NCBI GenBank assembly: GCA_018902755.1
Contig: JAHIQI010000047.1
Coordinates: forward strand, 62,001 to 126,000
Reading direction: 5' to 3'
Origin: Pseudomonadota bacterium
GTDB lineage: Bacteria > Desulfobacterota > Desulfarculia > Desulfarculales > Desulfarculaceae
DNA length: 64,000 nt
The notes under the pieces were generated by a model. The model did no database searches. It was not told the origin of the DNA and worked only from the letters and a program-made list of their open reading frames with translations. A program made the position numbers and the translations under genes. Shown piece after piece: positions 8,450 through 16,932 of the stretch. Each line of letters begins with the position of its first letter. Positions within the stretch are counted from its first letter, which is position 1.

Positions 8450-9421
8450 CTACGCGGCCGCGCTCTTGCGGTTGGCCCAGTAGTTGGCCAAGGTCCCCAC
8501 CACACCCTTGCGCATGGCCAAGATTATCAACACGATGATGCCGCCCAGAACCAGATGCCAGTGCATGGTGTATTCGGAGATGATCTTGGTGAGCACGGTA
8601 TAGACCACGGTGCCCACCAGGGGGCCGAAGAAATTGTAGATACCGCCCAGCAGGCAGATGACCAGCATGTCCGCCGACTTGACCCAATAGGCGTAGTCGG
8701 GAAAAGCGCTGCCGCTGAACAAACAGAACATGCTTCCCGCGATGCCTAGAAACATGCTGGAAATGACGAAGGAAGCCAACTGGTAGCGCTTTACGTTTAC
8801 CCCGATGAACTCAACCCGGTTGGGGTTTTCCCGGATGGCCTGCAGGGTCATGCCGAAGGGGGAGTTGACTATCTTCCAGATGATGAACAGGCACACGCTC
8901 ACCACGGCCAGCATGAAGTAGTAGCAGTTGGTGATCTCGAAAAAGAAATCGGGGACAGGCACCGAGACCAGGCCGTCGTCGCCTCCGGTCACCGAATACC
9001 ACTGGAAGACCACAGTCCATATGATCTGTGAAAAGGCCAGGGTCAGCAGGGCAAAGTAAACCGCCGAGCGCCTTACGCAGAACCAACCGACCAACGCCCC
9101 GACCAGGCCGGCCATGACCGGGGCGGCCAGGGTGGCGGGCAGCATGCCCCAACCCAGTTTCTCCATCAATACACCGGTGGTGTAGGCCCCGACCGCATAC
9201 ATTCCCGCCGGGCCGAAGGAAACCATGCCGGAATATCCCAGCATAATGTTCAGGGCGCTGGCGGACAGGGCCAGAATAAGCATCTCAGTGGTGATGCTCA
9301 GCCAACTCTGGCCCAAAAAATATGGCAGCGCCACCATTACGATCATAAAGCCAAGCAGCATCATGCCGTTACGGGGGCTGGTGCCCAACAAGGAAATTCG
9401 ATTCATTCCCACCCCCGTCAT
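8450..9421 (-). CDS. Branched-chain-type ABC importer permease, LivM-like
   Basis: Inner-membrane pore subunit with about eight to ten hydrophobic segments. The family landmarks LGYSGMVSFGPAGMYAVGAY, FFGPLVGTVVYTVL and the cytoplasmic loop AIRENPNRVEFIG are all present. Starting at ATG 9421 gives 323 residues, with the ATG overlapping the TGA of the LivH-like gene (ATGA); a second ATG at 9406 is also possible. A longer frame extends upstream but runs inside the LivH-like gene and is not real there. Confidence 0.88.
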   Translation of the reverse strand: MTGVGMNRISLLGTSPRNGMMLLGFMIVMVALPYFLGQSWLSITTEMLILALSASALNIMLGYSGMVSFGPAGMYAVGAYTTGVLMEKLGWGMLPATLAAPVMAGLVGALVGWFCVRRSAVYFALLTLAFSQIIWTVVFQWYSVTGGDDGLVSVPVPDFFFEITNCYYFMLAVVSVCLFIIWKIVNSPFGMTLQAIRENPNRVEFIGVNVKRYQLASFVISSMFLGIAGSMFCLFSGSAFPDYAYWVKSADMLVICLLGGIYNFFGPLVGTVVYTVLTKIISEYTMHWHLVLGGIIVLIILAMRKGVVGTLANYWANRKSAAA

Positions 9422-10296
9422 TCTGGTTCTCCCATCAAGCCGTAGGGGCGAATTATCAGGATAATGATCATCAGGATGAAGCCAAAGGCCACGGCCAACT
9501 TGGGTATCAAATAGAGCCCGAAAGCAGTCGTCAGCCCCAGAATCAGGGCTCCGACAAAGGCCCCCGCCAGGCTGCCCAGGCCACCGATTACCACGATGAT
9601 GAAACAGTCGATCACCACGGCCATGTCTGAGCCCAGCATCACCACCGAAACCGGCGGCCACAACGAACCGGCCAATCCGGCCAGCCAGGCCCCCAGCATG
9701 AACACCCCGGTGTATACCTGGGGAACGTTGGTTCCCAAGGCGTTGGCCATTTCCCGGTTCTCGGTTACCGCCCGTATGTTTCGCCCCAAGTTGGTTTTAT
9801 TGATCAGGGTTCTAAGGCCGATGAAAACCAGGGGTCCCATGGCGATGAGGAAAAGGTTGTAGATGGGGAAGGAGAGCCCGAACACACCCACCGACCCCTG
9901 GAAGGGCCAGGGCACCTTGACACTATGGTAGCCGGTTCCCCAGATCATCTTGCAGGCCTCGGCTATGATCAGCACCAGGGCGAAAGTGAGGATGTACTGG
10001 TAGATCATTTCGGCCTTGTAGATGGGTCGCAGCAGGAAGACCTCGATAACCCCACCCACCAGGGCCACCACCAGGGGCGCCACCAGCACCGCGAGCCAGA
10101 AGTTGCCCGGCACGCCGGCCAAGCTCACCGTCACCTGGTAGCAGCAGAAGCTGCCCAGCATGTACAGGCTGCCGTGGGCCAGGTTGAGGACCTTGAGGGT
10201 GCCGAAGATAATGGACAAACCCGCGGCGATAAGGAACCAGACCATGCCCAGGCTGACTCCTGCCAAGGCTTGACCGGCAAATGATTCGAAAGTCAC
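9418..10296 (-). CDS. Branched-chain-type ABC importer permease, LivH-like
   Basis: 292-residue inner-membrane pore subunit. Typical LivH features are the N-terminal AGVSLGMVWFLIAAGLSIIFG, LKVLNLAHGSLYMLG, and VIGGLGSLAGAFVGALILG near the end. It sits 70 bases after the binding-protein gene, with a GC-rich hairpin in the gap, and overlaps the LivM-like gene by four bases. It pairs with LivM to form the channel. Confidence 0.9.
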   Translation of the reverse strand: MTFESFAGQALAGVSLGMVWFLIAAGLSIIFGTLKVLNLAHGSLYMLGSFCCYQVTVSLAGVPGNFWLAVLVAPLVVALVGGVIEVFLLRPIYKAEMIYQYILTFALVLIIAEACKMIWGTGYHSVKVPWPFQGSVGVFGLSFPIYNLFLIAMGPLVFIGLRTLINKTNLGRNIRAVTENREMANALGTNVPQVYTGVFMLGAWLAGLAGSLWPPVSVVMLGSDMAVVIDCFIIVVIGGLGSLAGAFVGALILGLTTAFGLYLIPKLAVAFGFILMIIILIIRPYGLMGEPE

Positions 10297-10319
10297 GTTG
10301 GCACCTATTTTTTATGTGG

Positions 10320-10349
10320 GGGCAGGCGGAGCCTAAGCCCCGCCCGCCC
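10320..10349 (-). promoter_or_regulatory. Intercistronic hairpin between binding-protein and LivH genes
   Basis: Arms at 10320-10332 (GGGCAGGCGGAGC) and 10337-10349 (GCCCCGCCCGCCC) pair over 13 bp in the minus-strand RNA, with two G-U pairs and a 4-base loop. No U-run follows. It has the same position as the hairpins after the other three binding-protein genes. Confidence 0.55.
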
Positions 10350-10366
10350 AGCTTTTATTAAGGTCG

Positions 10367-11611
10367 CTATTTTCCGCGGATCTTCTTGATCTCCTCGACG
10401 GTATGGTAGCTTTCCGCGCCGAGCATGCCCACGTCGGTGATGTGGGGGAAGGGCAGATCCGGGGTGAAGCGCATGATGCCATACCAGGTGGGCATCATGG
10501 CCTGGTGGTCGTAAGCTCGCATCTCAACAGGGCCCACGAAGGTGTTCATCTTCAAGGTTTCCAGTGCCTTGATTACCTTCTCGGTGTCGGTGGTGCCGGC
10601 CTTGGTCACCGCATCCTTGATGGCGTACATGATGATGTAGGCGTCCATGGACCCGTACGAGGGCCACAGGCCGGTCATCTCGCGAATTTGCTTCACGAAA
10701 TTGGCGTTTTGCTCGCCCTTGATGGCCCAGAAGGGGTAACGGCAGGTAGCCAGAGCGTTTTTGGGGTAGGGATCGCCTTGCTTGACCTTGCCCCAGGTTT
10801 CCACGTCGCCGGCGCAGGGCTGCACCGCCTTCATCTTGTCGTAGAGGCCGAAGGACCAGGCTTGCTTGGTGAAGGCCAACTCGCCGCCGCCATAGATGCC
10901 CGCGAGATAGAAACAATCAGCGCCCGAGTTGGCCATTTTGGCAATGTGGGCGGTGAAGTCGGTGGAGCCCAGGGGGACCCAAAGCTCGTCGATGATCTTG
11001 GCGTCCGGCACCATCTTGAGATAGGTATCCTTGAACTCCTTCAGGGAGTTTTTGCCCATCTCGTAGTCATAACCCAAGGAGATGATCTTTTTCGCCTTGT
11101 AGGTCTTGGCCAAAGCGAGGGCCGGGCCCTTGCCAAAGTAAGGCGTGGCGTTGGTGGTAAAACGGAACGTGTATTTGTTGAATTTCTCTTCGGTGATCCG
11201 GGTGCTCTGGGCGATGTTGATCATATAAATCTTCTTGGCCCGGAGCGCATACCCGGAGATGGCCAAGGCCACGCCGGAGCTGATGGTTCCTGCCAGGAAG
11301 TCCACCTTATCCTTGAGCACCAAATCCTTGGCCTCGCGCAGTCCCGCCTCGGGGCTGATCTTGTCGTCACGGACGATCAGCTCCAGCTTGCGGCCCATGA
11401 CTCCACCCGCCGCGTTGATCTCGTCCACCGCGATCTTAGCTCCGGCGGCCGAGGTGATCCCGTACATGGAGATCGGGCCGCTCATGGTGTGGATGAAGCC
11501 GATTTTGATGGGGGGTTTTTCCGCCAAAACGGTGGTGGGCGCCAACCCGATCACCGCAGCCAAAGCAGCCGTGGCCAGCATGATTCCAAAGGCCTTCAAC
11601 GTGTGAGCCAT
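10367..11611 (-). CDS. ABC importer periplasmic binding protein, LivK-like
   Basis: 414-residue secreted binding protein of the branched-chain amino acid/leucine type. A signal peptide (MAHTLKAFGIMLATAALAAVIG and a likely cut after VLA) precedes the mature start KPPIKIGFIHTMSGPISMYG. Later landmarks are EINAAGGVMGRKLELIVRDDK and the ligand-cleft segment FLAGTISSGVALAI. ATG 11611 is chosen because AAAGGAGGAG lies 8 bases upstream; the frame extends 46 codons further but those carry no signal sequence. First gene of the operon; its promoter region holds two CATTGCGTTA-type sites. Confidence 0.9.
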   Translation of the reverse strand: MAHTLKAFGIMLATAALAAVIGLAPTTVLAEKPPIKIGFIHTMSGPISMYGITSAAGAKIAVDEINAAGGVMGRKLELIVRDDKISPEAGLREAKDLVLKDKVDFLAGTISSGVALAISGYALRAKKIYMINIAQSTRITEEKFNKYTFRFTTNATPYFGKGPALALAKTYKAKKIISLGYDYEMGKNSLKEFKDTYLKMVPDAKIIDELWVPLGSTDFTAHIAKMANSGADCFYLAGIYGGGELAFTKQAWSFGLYDKMKAVQPCAGDVETWGKVKQGDPYPKNALATCRYPFWAIKGEQNANFVKQIREMTGLWPSYGSMDAYIIMYAIKDAVTKAGTTDTEKVIKALETLKMNTFVGPVEMRAYDHQAMMPTWYGIMRFTPDLPFPHITDVGMLGAESYHTVEEIKKIRGK

Positions 11612-11806
11612 AAATACTCCTCCTTTAGAGTACGAAACGTTACGGCAATTGGTTCGGGCGGTTCGACCATGCTGATCACTCTGATTGGGTGTGCCCGGTC
11701 TCCGAAATTTTATGGCGGACAATGGTCCGATTTCGCCTTTAGCAATCACCTCCCACCAAGGTTTTGACCATTAGGGCTCACGCATATCTTGCTGAAGTTT
11801 CTCAGC

Positions 11807-11821
11807 TAACGCATTGCGTTA
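11807..11821. promoter_or_regulatory. Palindromic operator candidate TAACGCATTGCGTTA
   Basis: A perfect palindrome with 7-base arms around a central T. It lies about 16-30 bases downstream of the predicted start site of the LivK operon, a typical repressor position. The 11-mer CATTGCGTTAC is repeated at 11917-11927. Confidence 0.6.
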
Positions 11822-11843
11822 CCATTTAATTTTATTTATATAT

Positions 11844-11873
11844 TTTATAATTAATTATATTTCCACGGGTCAA
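11844..11873 (-). promoter_or_regulatory. Sigma-70-type promoter of the LivK-ADH operon
   Basis: Minus strand: TTGACC (11873-11868), an 18-base spacer and TATAAA (11849-11844) in a strongly AT-rich tract. It is flanked by two operator-like sites (11807-11821 and 11916-11932). The leader to ATG 11611 is about 225 bases. Confidence 0.55.
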
Positions 11874-11915
11874 GCGTTATTTGGAAAAAGTTACAAAAAA
11901 AAGTGGCAAGATCAC

Positions 11916-11932
11916 ACATTGCGTTACAATGT
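11916..11932. promoter_or_regulatory. Second operator candidate, ACATTG-CGTTA-CAATGT
   Basis: Inverted repeat with 6-base arms and the core CATTGCGTTAC, about 80 bases upstream of the LivK-operon start site. The extended ACACATTGCGT (11914-11924) also occurs at 44937-44947 beside the sigma-54 promoter. The rest of 11612-12155 holds no gene that I can support. Confidence 0.5.
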
Positions 11933-12155
11933 ACGCCGCTTACCGGGGACCGCCAATAATATATTCCTCTTGTCGACAATTAATCAAGGATAATGCTTAC
12001 CCTCCTCCTTCAGATTGCCTAATGCCGGCCCTCTTGACCGGTCAAATCCCCCATTAGCGGGCTTCCAAGTAGGCGCGCCAGGCGAAGCACGGTTTTGACC
12101 CAGACTGAAATTAGTGGGCCGGTCCGGCAAAATGTTCACTAAGAGTTTGGCTTTA

Positions 12156-12199
12156 TTGCAATACCGTGTTATTCCAGATATTGTTAGCGAACATGTTCG
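12156..12199 (+). promoter_or_regulatory. Promoter and palindrome before GntR paralogue 2
   Basis: TTGCAA (12156-12161), a 17-base spacer and TATTGT (12179-12184) form a plausible sigma-70 promoter. The perfect palindrome CGAACATGTTCG (12188-12199) overlaps the expected start site, as for an autorepressor. A TGTTC half-site also lies near 12133. Confidence 0.45.
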
Positions 12200-12393
12200 G
12201 CCTCCAGGTCGCAAGGGCCCCTGGTTTTTGGGTGAGCTATTAACTCACAGGCTGCGCCTACCCACTGTTGCAAGCCACACCCCGCCATTGCGCCACATGC
12301 CGGTTATGAGTCCGAACACAGGTGGGGGCTAGTTCAACTAAAAGTCAATTCCCTGACCCTATTGAGGTCATTTGCAATGAGGGAGATGCGTAC

Positions 12394-13101
12394 GTGGCGA
12401 AAGCACCCAAGAAGGCCAACCCCAAGAACGGTAACCGGAGAGGCTTGGCCATTGAGGAAGCCTATCAAAAAGTAAAAAAGATGATCTACCTCAACCAATT
12501 CGCGCCTGGCCAAAAGATCGTCAGCAACGACTTGGCCAAGCGGCTGGACATCAGCATCACTCCGGTGATCCAGGCCCTGAACCGCTTGGAGGCATCCAAC
12601 TTCGTCACCTACGTACCCAACAAGGGCTACTTCGTCAGCGAGATCACCGAAGAGGACGCCAGGCAGCTTTACAAGGCCCGCGAGGCCCTGGAGCTGTACA
12701 TCCTGCCCACGGTCATCGCAAACATGACCGCTAAGAACTTCGACGAGATCAAGGAGGCCTTCAGCCTCCAACGCAGCGAGGCCAAGAACCTGGTGGGCCG
12801 CCGCCTTATCCTGCTGGACGCCCAGTTCCACCTGAAGATCGCCAGCTTTTCCGGCAACGACATCATCTGCCACATGCTGCAGGAGATTTTCGAAAAGCTG
12901 TACCTGCGCTACCGGCCGGAATACCTGGGCAGCAACCGCATAAAGGAGGTGGCCGAGGAGCACCGCAACCTCTTGGAGGCGCTTCGTCAGAGGGATGTGG
13001 ACAAGGCCTTGGCCGCCATACGCCACCATATCTCCCAAGGCATGGATCGGGTGGTCAGCAGCCTGCAAGCGGAGCAGCACACCGACCTGACCCTGGACTA
13101 A
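12394..13101 (+). CDS. GntR-family regulator with FCD ligand domain (paralogue 2)
   Basis: 235-residue regulator divergent from the LivK operon. Winged helix at about 17-77 with ISITPVIQALNRLEAS and VPNKGYF, then an FCD domain with the DAQFHLKIAS and EEHRNLLEALRQRD segments. It is strikingly similar along its length to the product of 4786-5502, so the two arose by duplication. GTG 12394 is chosen because GAGGGAGA (12379-12386) precedes it at proper distance and the product then matches the paralogue in length; an upstream in-frame GTG at 12322 would add 24 residues of no family character. Likely regulates the neighbouring importer in response to its substrate or a CoA ester (inference). Confidence 0.87.
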   Translation: MAKAPKKANPKNGNRRGLAIEEAYQKVKKMIYLNQFAPGQKIVSNDLAKRLDISITPVIQALNRLEASNFVTYVPNKGYFVSEITEEDARQLYKAREALELYILPTVIANMTAKNFDEIKEAFSLQRSEAKNLVGRRLILLDAQFHLKIASFSGNDIICHMLQEIFEKLYLRYRPEYLGSNRIKEVAEEHRNLLEALRQRDVDKALAAIRHHISQGMDRVVSSLQAEQHTDLTLD

Positions 13102-13188
13102 CTCCCGGAGCGCTAGCGGCCCGTTCGCTACTTTCTAAATATCCTTGGGAATGCCGGCTTGGCCGGCCTGCTGGGCGCTTGGCAGTGC

Positions 13189-14028
13189 CTAGCGGTTGAA
13201 GGCGGCCAAGATGCCTTCCAGCACCGATCCGCCCAGGGCCCTGGCCTTTTCACTGATGGTGTGCAGATACTCAATTTGCCCCCTGGGGTCCACGTCACCC
13301 ACCTTGGTGCCGTCGCTCACCACGGCTCCGGGGCGCAAGAGTCCCCGCAAAATGCCATCCACCTTGGCCTCCACGGCCTGACCGCTAACCCGCGCCACCA
13401 CCTGCCCTGCCCGCACCCTCTCGCCCAGGTCCAGGTCCGTCTCGAACACCCCGGCGGCCGGCGAACGCAGCACCCGTTGGGAGGTGTAGCCCGCGATGTT
13501 GCCCGGAACCCCGGTGTTGGGCTCTGGCGAGCCCATGGTGATCAAGCGCCCCAGGTTGTGGCCCCGGTTGGTCTCGATGGCCAGGTCCACCTGGTCGGGG
13601 GCGTGGAAGCCCGGCCCCAGGCCGATGGTCAAGGGAGCCATTCCCTTGCTGAGCCCGGTGTTGCGCTTGGCCACCAGGGCGTCCACGATGACCATGGGCC
13701 GGATCGCCGCCCGGCAGGTCATGTGGGGATCGACGATCACCGGCAACTCCGCCCTGGCCCAAAGCCCCTCGGCCTCCTCCGGGCTCTGGATGAGCCGGGC
13801 GGTGCGGCCCTCCACGATCTTGCTGCCGTCGTAGACCGCCTCGCAGTAGCTCACCGCCCGGCGCACCGCCAGGGGGCGGCTTATCTCGGTCATCAATACG
13901 TGGAAGCCCGCATGGGCCAGACGATAGGCCACTCCGCTGGCCATTTCGCCCGCGCCGCGGATGAGCACCCTCAAGCCGCTCAGGCTCGATTTGGGAAGGA
14001 TGTGGCTTATGGCAGGCTCGGGGTTCAT
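13189..14028 (-). CDS. yqeB: YqeB/EF2563-type protein linked to Se-dependent molybdenum hydroxylases
   Basis: 279-residue protein of the family named for the selenium-dependent molybdenum hydroxylase system (EF2563/YqeB). An N-terminal Rossmann-like motif LIRGAGEMASGVAYRLAHAG is followed by the family segments VDALVAKRN, GLGPGFHAPDQVDLAIET and a biotinyl-like PAAGVFETDLDLGERVRAGQ. The biochemical role of the family is not settled; it is thought to help mature or supply the hydroxylase cofactor. No molybdenum hydroxylase, MocA-like or selenium gene is visible in this window, so it looks orphaned. It converges on the GntR gene and stands alone. Confidence 0.7.
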   Translation of the reverse strand: MNPEPAISHILPKSSLSGLRVLIRGAGEMASGVAYRLAHAGFHVLMTEISRPLAVRRAVSYCEAVYDGSKIVEGRTARLIQSPEEAEGLWARAELPVIVDPHMTCRAAIRPMVIVDALVAKRNTGLSKGMAPLTIGLGPGFHAPDQVDLAIETNRGHNLGRLITMGSPEPNTGVPGNIAGYTSQRVLRSPAAGVFETDLDLGERVRAGQVVARVSGQAVEAKVDGILRGLLRPGAVVSDGTKVGDVDPRGQIEYLHTISEKARALGGSVLEGILAAFNR

Positions 14029-14152
14029 GGCTCACCGTCGCTGGTGCGTTAATATCACTGTAATCGTCAGGTGTAAGTTTACCACCACAACCCCAACCTT
14101 GCGCCTGTGGCAATAAGCCCCGGTCACGCGCGCATCATCATCTCCGCCGCCC

Positions 14153-14190
14153 CCAAAAAGAAGCAGGGAACGGCCCCAGCCGTCCCCTGC
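14153..14190 (-). terminator. Rho-independent terminator after the 606-residue acyl-CoA dehydrogenase
   Basis: Minus-strand stem of 12 bp formed by 14190-14179 and 14174-14163, one G-U pair, 4-base loop, followed by a T-rich tract (14162-14153). It lies 24 bases past the stop codon. Confidence 0.75.
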
Positions 14191-14214
14191 CCCGCTCGAT
14201 TATGGACCAGTGTT

Positions 14215-16035
14215 CTAGAAGGCCTCTTCCGGTATCTCCATGGCCGACAGGTCTTCGGTCTTCAGGGAGGCATAGCGACCGAAAACGTTGGTCAGGATGT
14301 TGCGGCAGAAGAACTTGGCCGTGGCCACCTTGCCCTGGTAGAAAACGCCGTCCGAGGAATCGGGCTCCACCTCGGCCAGCTTGGCGCTGGCGATGAGCCC
14401 CTGCTCCAGCATCAGTTTGGCCAGCACCGCCTCGGCAAAGCACTCCATAAACCGAGTGGCGAACATGGGCACCAGGGAGATGCGGCCCTGTTTGAAGTAC
14501 CCGGCGAAGCGTTGGGCAAAATCCGCCACCATGCCCACCGCCTGGCCCAGCAGCTTGAAGTCGGTCTGGAAGTCCTGGTCCGTCTCGTTTTCCTTGGCAA
14601 AGGACATCAACTCGCCCACCCACTCCTGGAACACCTTGCCGCCCTGGGCGCCGATCTTGCGGCCCACTAGGTCCAGGGCCTGGATGTAGTTGGTGCCTTC
14701 CCAAATGGAGAGGATTTTTATATCCCTGGCGTACTGCTCCACCGGGAAGTCGCTGCAATAGCCCGCCCCTCCCAGGACTTGGATGGCGTCGCGGATGAGC
14801 GCGTATCCCAGGTCCGGGGGATAGGCCTTTACCAAGGGAGTTAGGATGTCCACCCTGGCCTGGGCTTTTTGGCGCACCTGCTCGTCCGGGTCGTGCTTGG
14901 CCACATCGGAGTGCAGCAGCAGATAAGCTATGAACACCCGCATGGCCTCGGAGCCCGCCTTGAGGTTCATGAGCATGCGGCGCACGTCCTCGTGCTGGAT
15001 GATGGGCACCGCCTTGCCGTGACGGTCGGTGAGCGGCGCGCCCTGCACCCGCTCCTTGGCGTAAATGCGGGCGGTGTCATAGGCGCTGGCCGTGACCCCG
15101 GCCGCCTGGATGCCGCAGCCGATGCGGGCGTGGTTCATCATCTGGAACATCTTGGCCATGCCGCTGTGGGGCTCGCCCAAGAGTATGCCCTGGCACTTGC
15201 CCTGCTCCCCGAAGTTCAGGGTGCAGGTGCTGGAGCCGTGGATGCCCATCTTATGCTCGATTCCCTCGCAGAACATATCGTTGGGCTCACCCATGGAGCC
15301 GTCGGGGTTCACCCAGATCTTGGGCACGATGAACAGGCTCACCCCCTTGGTGCCCGGGGGGCCGCCCTCGATGCGGGCCAAAACCAAGTGGATGATGTTC
15401 TCGGTCAGGTCGTGCTCCCCGCAGGTGATGAAGCGCTTGACCCCCTCGATCTTGTAGATGCGAGGGTCGTCCGCGTCGGCGCCCGGCGTGGCCTTGGTGC
15501 GCAGCGCGCCCACGTCCGAACCGGCGTCCGGTTCGGTGAGGCACATGGTGCCTCCCCACACCCCGGTGTACATCTTCTCCAAAAACATGGCCCGGTCCTG
15601 GTCGGTGCCGAAGTCCTCGATGAGGTGGGCGTTGCCTACCATGAGACCCGAGTAGGTCATCATGGCCATGTTGGCCCCGTTGAATATCTCGCCGACCAGG
15701 CCGCCCACGATCTCGGGCAGGCCCTGGCCGCCGAACTCGGGGTTGTAGGTGGCCGCGGGCCAACCGTTCTCGTTGAGCACCCGCCAACATTCCTTCAGGG
15801 CGTCCGGGGTGGTCACCTTGCCGCCTTCATAGGTGCAGCCGATGCGGTCGCCGTCCTGCAAGGCCGGGCCCATCACCTCCTTGCCCACCTTGAGGGCCTC
15901 GTCGATGATCATGGCGAAGTCGTCGGCTGAAAAATCCTGGTAAGGCTCATAGCCCAGCAGCCGGTCCACGCCCAGGTGCTCCAGAAGCACGAACTTGCTG
16001 TCCCGGCCGTCGCGGCGGAAGTAGTTGATGCCCAT
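14215..16035 (-). CDS. Acyl-CoA dehydrogenase, long (about 600 residue) type
   Basis: FAD enzyme of 606 residues that introduces the 2,3-double bond into an acyl-CoA and passes electrons to ETF. The flavin and substrate landmark TEPDAGSD is at 167-174, GGVKRFITCGEHD-type residues follow, and the C-terminal half contains the EGTNYIQALDLVGRK segment that normally closes the active site. The extra C-terminal helical region is typical of the long family that includes DmdC and FadE5-like enzymes. ATG 16035 is chosen for its GGGGAGA ribosome site; an upstream ATG adds only 11 residues. It lies 147 bases after the second Liv operon on the same strand and may be co-transcribed. The gene at 26978 encodes a protein of the same subfamily. 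Confidence 0.88.
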   Translation of the reverse strand: MGINYFRRDGRDSKFVLLEHLGVDRLLGYEPYQDFSADDFAMIIDEALKVGKEVMGPALQDGDRIGCTYEGGKVTTPDALKECWRVLNENGWPAATYNPEFGGQGLPEIVGGLVGEIFNGANMAMMTYSGLMVGNAHLIEDFGTDQDRAMFLEKMYTGVWGGTMCLTEPDAGSDVGALRTKATPGADADDPRIYKIEGVKRFITCGEHDLTENIIHLVLARIEGGPPGTKGVSLFIVPKIWVNPDGSMGEPNDMFCEGIEHKMGIHGSSTCTLNFGEQGKCQGILLGEPHSGMAKMFQMMNHARIGCGIQAAGVTASAYDTARIYAKERVQGAPLTDRHGKAVPIIQHEDVRRMLMNLKAGSEAMRVFIAYLLLHSDVAKHDPDEQVRQKAQARVDILTPLVKAYPPDLGYALIRDAIQVLGGAGYCSDFPVEQYARDIKILSIWEGTNYIQALDLVGRKIGAQGGKVFQEWVGELMSFAKENETDQDFQTDFKLLGQAVGMVADFAQRFAGYFKQGRISLVPMFATRFMECFAEAVLAKLMLEQGLIASAKLAEVEPDSSDGVFYQGKVATAKFFCRNILTNVFGRYASLKTEDLSAMEIPEEAF

Positions 16036-16046
16036 TGTTGTCTCCC

Positions 16047-16064
16047 CGGCCCGCTGCCGGGCCG
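16047..16064 (-). repeat. GGCCC hairpin just before a ribosome-binding site
   Basis: A 7-bp stem (16047-16053 with 16058-16064, loop CTGC) immediately upstream of the GGGGAGA ribosome site of the acyl-CoA dehydrogenase. Near-copies precede the starts at 34477 and 37106. In the rest of the 16065-16182 gap an inverted repeat CTTTCA/TGAAAG occurs at 16140-16157. Confidence 0.4.
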
Positions 16065-16182
16065 CCATATTACATTTATCGTTTATCTACGCTATACGTT
16101 TTGACATGCTACAGGCATAGAGCGCACAGCGCAATCAGTCTTTCAATCTCATGAAAGTAGGCCGCCGGGGCCCGCGCCGCCC

Positions 16183-16932
16183 CTATAGCCCCAGGTAGGT
16201 CTTGCGGATCACCTCGTCCTCCAGCAGATCCTCGCCTTTGCCCTGAGCGATGATTTTGCCCGAGGAAAGCACGTAGTTGCGGGTGGCCATCTTGAACACC
16301 GTGGCCACCTCCTGCTCCACCAGAAGGATGGTTATGCCCATGTCCTTGATCTGCTGGATCTTGTTGAACACCTCCTGGCGCATTAGGGGGGCCAGACCGG
16401 TGGAGGGCTCGTCAATGCACAGCAGCTTGGGCCGCGACATCAGGGCCCGGCCCACGGCCAGCATCTGCTGCTCGCCGCCGGAAAGGGTGCCCGAGACCTG
16501 CCGGGTGCGCTTGGCCAGCACCGGGAAAAGCTTGTAGACCATCTCCAGGTCGGCCTGGGTCTGGGCCTTGTCCGGGTGCAGGTAGGCCCCGGCCATGAGG
16601 TTTTCGATGACGCTCAACTCCCGGAAGGGCCTCCGCCGCTCCGGGCAGTGCACCAGACCCATGCGCACGATCTCGTGGGCCGGAGCCTTTTCTATGGCCT
16701 TGCCGTCGAAGCTTATGCGCCCCTTGAGGGTCACGTCGCCTCCGGCAGTGCCCCTGAGGGTCATCTTTTCCCAGGCCACCAGGCCGGTGACCGCCCTGAG
16801 CAGGGTGGTCTTGCCGGCGCCGTTGGGGCCCACCAGGCTCACCAACTCGCCCTCGTCCACCGACATGCTCAGGTCGTTGATAAGCATGGCCTTGTCGTAA
16901 GAGACCGTCAGGTTGGCAACCTCAAGAAGCAC
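16183..16932 (-). CDS. Second Liv-type importer ATPase, LivF-like
   Basis: 249-residue ATPase with Walker A GPNGAGKTT (35-43), signature LSGGEQQ and Walker B LLCIDEPSTGLAP. After Walker A it carries an unusual insertion around WEKMTLRGTAGGDVTLKG. The GTG start at 16932 directly abuts the TAA stop of the LivG-like gene. Together with that subunit it powers the second importer; the ligase gene within the operon suggests the cargo is a carboxylic acid rather than an amino acid (inference). Confidence 0.88.
   Translation of the reverse strand: MLLEVANLTVSYDKAMLINDLSMSVDEGELVSLVGPNGAGKTTLLRAVTGLVAWEKMTLRGTAGGDVTLKGRISFDGKAIEKAPAHEIVRMGLVHCPERRRPFRELSVIENLMAGAYLHPDKAQTQADLEMVYKLFPVLAKRTRQVSGTLSGGEQQMLAVGRALMSRPKLLCIDEPSTGLAPLMRQEVFNKIQQIKDMGITILLVEQEVATVFKMATRNYVLSSGKIIAQGKGEDLLEDEVIRKTYLGL

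Noticed and set aside
11984..12214. 76-codon minus-strand frame before GntR paralogue 2
   Set aside because: It covers the likely promoter of the GntR gene and has no supporting motif.
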